This document shows, one piece after another, positions 60,364 to 64,000 of a stretch of DNA of 64,000 bases. Position numbers and translations under genes: made by a program. Below the pieces are notes generated by a model. It was not told the DNA's origin, searched no databases, and was given only the letters and a program-made list of their open reading frames with translations. Origin of the DNA: Porticoccaceae bacterium. Lineage in GTDB: Bacteria; Pseudomonadota; Gammaproteobacteria; Pseudomonadales; Porticoccaceae. Location: assembly GCA_024644595.1 (NCBI GenBank), contig JAHEHL010000006.1, positions 1 through 64,000 of the forward strand. The letters run 5' to 3'. How positions within the stretch are numbered: position 1 is the first letter of the stretch; each line of letters opens with the position of its first letter.

Positions 60364-61731
60364 ATCATGAACAAAACCCGAACCACAGCGCAACTGCAAC
60401 AGATCGATGCACAGCGACATCTGCACCCCTTTACCGACTTTAATGACTACGCGGCAAAGCCTGGGCGGATGATTGAGCGCGCAGAACATATCTATATCTA
60501 TGATACCGATAAAAATCAGATTTTAGATGGTATGTCCGGACTCTGGTGCTGCAGCCTCGGTTACAGCCAACCGGCTATCGCCGATGCCGTCAGCCGCCAG
60601 TTTCAGCAGCTGCCCTACTACAACAATTTCTTCCAGTGCAGCAATGTGCCCGCTGTTGAGTTGGCCGAGCGCTTAGTGGATATGGCGCCGGATAATTTTA
60701 CCCATGTGTTCTTCACCAACTCGGGCTCCGAAGCCAACGACACCAACATTCGCCTGGTTCGTCGCTACTGGGACCTGCAGGACAAACCCAACAAGCGGAT
60801 TATTCTGTCACGCAAAAACGGCTATCACGGCAGTACTATCGCCTCGGCTAGCCTCGGTGGTTTTGACTTCGTTCACAAGCAGTTTGAGACACTGCCTTAC
60901 GTTGAGCACATCGTCGATCCAAACTGGTTTGTTAATGGTGGCGATCTCAGTCCCGAGGAATTTGGCCTGCAGGCAGCACGCGCGCTCGAGCAAAAAATTG
61001 ATGAACTGGGTGAGGACAATATCGCTGCGTTTATCGCCGAACCCGTTCAGGGTGCCGGCGGTGTAATTGTGCCACCCGACAGTTACTGGCCAGAGGTCGC
61101 ACGTATTTTAAAAGCCCGGGATATTCTGTTTATCAGCGACGAGGTAATCTGTGGATTTGGTCGCACCGGTCAACTGTTTGGCTGCGAAACATTCGGCACT
61201 GAGCCTGATCTCATCACTTTTGCCAAAGCAGTCACTAATGGGTTTCAGCCTCTCGGCGGCGTACTTGTCAGCGATAAAGTCGCCAGTGTGATCACAGCCA
61301 AAGGCGGTGAATTTGGCCACGGCTTTACCTACTCAGGGCACCCAATCGCCTGTGCTGCCGCCATGGCAACACTCGATATTATGGAAAGCGAAAATATCAT
61401 TGAGCGAGTGCGCAACGACGCTGCACCTTATTTGCAAAAACGCTGGGCCGAACTCGGTGAACACCCAATAGTGGGTCATACCCGCGGCCTGGGAATGTTT
61501 GCCTCAATGGAACTGGTGCGCGACAAACAGACCCGTGAGCGGCTGGCACCAGATCAGGTTTCAGGCGGCATCTGCCGCGACCTGTCGATCAGAAATGGGC
61601 TGGTGATGCGCGCCGTGGGCGACTCAATGATTATCGCGCCACCGCTGATCTGCAGCCATGAGGAAATTGACCTGCTCATTGAGCGAGCAAAAAAAGCACT
61701 GGACCAGACTGCCGAACATTTTTCCGTCTAG
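60364..61731 (+). CDS. class III PLP aminotransferase, putrescine/polyamine--pyruvate type (SpuC-like)
   Basis: HLHPFTDFNDYAAKPGRMIERAEHIYIYDTD, ISDEVICGFGRTGQLFGCE, TFAKAVTNGFQPLGG (PLP Lys). Confidence 0.9.
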   Translation: MMNKTRTTAQLQQIDAQRHLHPFTDFNDYAAKPGRMIERAEHIYIYDTDKNQILDGMSGLWCCSLGYSQPAIADAVSRQFQQLPYYNNFFQCSNVPAVELAERLVDMAPDNFTHVFFTNSGSEANDTNIRLVRRYWDLQDKPNKRIILSRKNGYHGSTIASASLGGFDFVHKQFETLPYVEHIVDPNWFVNGGDLSPEEFGLQAARALEQKIDELGEDNIAAFIAEPVQGAGGVIVPPDSYWPEVARILKARDILFISDEVICGFGRTGQLFGCETFGTEPDLITFAKAVTNGFQPLGGVLVSDKVASVITAKGGEFGHGFTYSGHPIACAAAMATLDIMESENIIERVRNDAAPYLQKRWAELGEHPIVGHTRGLGMFASMELVRDKQTRERLAPDQVSGGICRDLSIRNGLVMRAVGDSMIIAPPLICSHEEIDLLIERAKKALDQTAEHFSV

Positions 61732-61795
61732 TCCCGCTTGCAAGAAGCAGTCTAAAACCGACGTTTATCAAGACCCAAAATTGCGTTAACAACGC

Positions 61796-61834
61796 AAAAA
61801 AAAACGGCCAGTTCTTACACTGGCCGTTTTTTTT
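61796..61834. terminator. bidirectional terminator between convergent genes
   Basis: AAAACGGCCAGT-tcttac-ACTGGCCGTTTTTTTT. Confidence 0.93.
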
Positions 61835-61849
61835 GGTCTCGGGTCGAGC

Positions 61850-63685
61850 TTATTTCTGTGTGGCAATCCACTCTGTGACCGACTCTTTTAATATTTCCAG
61901 TGGCATCGCGCCATTCATGAGAATCATTTCATGGAACTGACGCAGATCAAAGTTATCACCCAGCTCAGCCTCGGCTAGGCCACGCAGATCCAACAGCGCC
62001 AGCTGGCCAACCTTGTACGCTGTCGCCTGACCCGGCCACACCACATAACGCTCAATCTCGCGGGTCACCTCAGCTTCAGTCATGCCGGTTTTTTCCAGCA
62101 TGTAGGCGATCGCCTGTTCGCGACTCCACTGCTTGGCATGCATGCCTGTATCGACAACCAGGCGCACAGCGCGAAACATCTCAGCTTGAAGTCGACCGAG
62201 ATCGCCGAGCGGATCATCGGCATAGATATTCATATCTGTTACCACCATGCGCTCAGAGTAAAGCGCCCAGCCCTCGGTGTAGGCTGTGAACGGGCTTAGC
62301 TTGCGCAGCAACGGTACACCTTCGATCAGCTGTGATGCGGAGATCTGGAAATGGTGCCCTGGCGCGCCCTCGTGAAACATCAGTGTTGGCAGCGTCCAGC
62401 GTGGGTTGTCAGTGGTATTTTTCTGATTGATATAAAAACGTCCCGGCAGCGAACCATCCAGTGCCGGAGACATATAATAACCACCGGGTGAAGAGTCCTG
62501 TGCATATTCGGGAACCCGCAAAATTTCCAACGGCTGCGGCGGGATGGTTATAAAATAGTCACCGATGTTTGCCATCAGTTGATCATTGACTTGATTGAGG
62601 TAGGCAATCTGCTCGATACGACCTTCATCTGTATTGGCAAAATTGTGCTCAGGCATTTGCATCAAATATTGAACACGCTCGACAAAGCTACCTTTGCTAT
62701 AACCCTGGGCAACCAGAATCGCCTCCATTTCCGACTCGATACGCGCCACCTCGTCGAGGCCGGTCTGATGAATCTGTTCAGCGCTGAGTGTCGTTGTGGT
62801 GTTGGATTGCAGCGCATCGATATAGATTTGCTGGCCATTCGGGAGTCGCCAGATACCAGCATCGTGATTGGCCGATAACTGCAGTTCCTCGAACAGGCTA
62901 ATCATGTCTTGATAGCCGGGAATAATTTCCTCGGCGACCAGCGCAGTGGCATCGGCGACCAGTTCTGCTTTGCGCTCGGCATCGATATCATCAAGCTTAT
63001 CCAGCGATGACTGCAGCGATGTCACCAGTGGATTGTTAGCGACTGGATTATCCGAAAATGAACGCATACCGACTAATGCTTTATCGAGAATAAAATCTGG
63101 CGCCACAACGCCGTTGTCGCGGTCATCCAAAACACGCACTTTCACCTCGTCGATAACACGACCAAACTCTTTTAGCCGGGCGAGATAATTAACCGCGGCT
63201 TGCTCATTCGCAATCCGGTGCTGATCAGTCAGAAATTGCGGCATATTAACCATCACGCCGGAAATCTGATTGACCCGATAGCCAGAATATTTGTGCTCAG
63301 CAGAGCGCAAAATATTATCGAAAAACCAGGCGGTTATTTTCCAGCTCAGCAGCTCCTGACCTTCAAGCCCCTCAGGACCGTAGTCATCCAGCCCCTCGCG
63401 AGCCTCACGCAAAAACGCCAGCGCCTGATCCTCTGATTCGGCAGTGTAGGAGTCGAGTTTATCGCTGTGGAAATCAAGGACAGTGTTATCGACAAGTCCC
63501 AGCGAAGTGATCATCTCCGGAGAGTCGAGGACCATCTGAATCGAGACTTTGTTAACGTAGTTATTGAGCCCAACCGGCAGTGCCCAAAACCACAAATAGG
63601 CGGCCAGACCACCAACCAATACGACAGAAAAAAGATACTTCAGCGCCTTCAAAACCCACTTCACAGCAACATCCCCTCGAAACAT
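61850..63685 (-). CDS. DUF885-family predicted peptidase-like membrane-anchored protein
   Basis: N-terminal TM; FHEGAPGHHFQIS (HEGxPGHH) and EGWALYSERM motifs. Confidence 0.9.
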   Translation of the reverse strand: MFRGDVAVKWVLKALKYLFSVVLVGGLAAYLWFWALPVGLNNYVNKVSIQMVLDSPEMITSLGLVDNTVLDFHSDKLDSYTAESEDQALAFLREAREGLDDYGPEGLEGQELLSWKITAWFFDNILRSAEHKYSGYRVNQISGVMVNMPQFLTDQHRIANEQAAVNYLARLKEFGRVIDEVKVRVLDDRDNGVVAPDFILDKALVGMRSFSDNPVANNPLVTSLQSSLDKLDDIDAERKAELVADATALVAEEIIPGYQDMISLFEELQLSANHDAGIWRLPNGQQIYIDALQSNTTTTLSAEQIHQTGLDEVARIESEMEAILVAQGYSKGSFVERVQYLMQMPEHNFANTDEGRIEQIAYLNQVNDQLMANIGDYFITIPPQPLEILRVPEYAQDSSPGGYYMSPALDGSLPGRFYINQKNTTDNPRWTLPTLMFHEGAPGHHFQISASQLIEGVPLLRKLSPFTAYTEGWALYSERMVVTDMNIYADDPLGDLGRLQAEMFRAVRLVVDTGMHAKQWSREQAIAYMLEKTGMTEAEVTREIERYVVWPGQATAYKVGQLALLDLRGLAEAELGDNFDLRQFHEMILMNGAMPLEILKESVTEWIATQK

Positions 63686-63785
63686 TTAAATGATTATCTC
63701 ACCCGCCAAGCATACTGAGGAAAACTCAAATAGCCTGGCGGGTAAGGTTATGGGCGCGTATTCTAGCGATCAATTCCGGTGCTGA

Positions 63786-64000
63786 CTAGTCGACGACAAC
63801 CAGTTTCGGGGCCGGAAAGCCATTAAAATCACAGGCGCAGGATGAGCTGTAAGCACCAAGGTTGGGGAAAAATACTAAATCCTCAGCCTGCATATTATTG
63901 GGCAGATAATGACTGCCCAAGACATCGATAGAATCACAGGTAGGCCCCGCCAGAGCCCAGAGCTCGGCAGCCCCAGTGCGCTCACTGACCAGTTTCAACG
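63786..64000 (-). CDS. ornithine/diaminopimelate-type PLP decarboxylase, C-terminal part (runs off the window)
   Basis: GPTCDSIDVLGSHYLP...EDLVFFPNLGAYSSSCACDFNGFPAPKLVVVD. Confidence 0.88.
   Translation of the reverse strand, partial: LKLVSERTGAAELWALAGPTCDSIDVLGSHYLPNNMQAEDLVFFPNLGAYSSSCACDFNGFPAPKLVVVD

Overview
The window reads as a chromosomal segment of a marine-type gammaproteobacterium, inferred from gene content only. From left to right it contains: (1) a 187-bp tandem repeat; (2) a sugar-utilisation locus (MFS, LacI regulator, TonB-dependent receptor, GH68-like hydrolase, ROK kinase) with four copies of a shared LacI-type operator; (3) an MBOAT/SGNH pair; (4) a membrane protein/XRE regulator pair; (5) HMG-CoA reductase, a phytoene-desaturase-like oxidoreductase, an amidohydrolase, an acyl-CoA dehydrogenase and an atypical protein kinase; (6) a branched-chain 2-oxoacid dehydrogenase operon with an Lrp regulator; (7) a ten-gene co-directional run joining a thermostable-hemolysin/acyl-AMP ligase/haem-oxygenase-like diiron/SDR cassette to a two-component system and a cupredoxin/FTR1/outer-membrane-protein set; (8) an ATP-grasp/inactive transglutaminase/retropepsin module; (9) secF-secD-tgt-queA without yajC, then nhaA; (10) a strong promoter with a highly structured leader or ncRNA ahead of tRNA-Leu(CAA); (11) a TonB-receptor pseudogene with a nonsense codon in its KGPQGTLYG motif; (12) a DUF4177-YidD-TM2 cluster; (13) a BBOX-like 2OG oxygenase plus HD-domain protein resembling TmpA/TmpB or PhnY*/PhnZ phosphonate oxidation; (14) a GH16 lipoprotein whose first domain strand appears moved to the C-terminus; (15) pyrF, rpmE, priA; (16) a polyamine-catabolism region with a TPR-sulfotransferase/TonB receptor pair. 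The strongest candidates for undescribed biology are the hemolysin/HO-like oxidase cassette linked to iron import, the permuted GH16, the structured RNA upstream of tRNA-Leu, and the 2OG/HD oxygenase pair. All family calls were made by eye from motifs; no database search was run.
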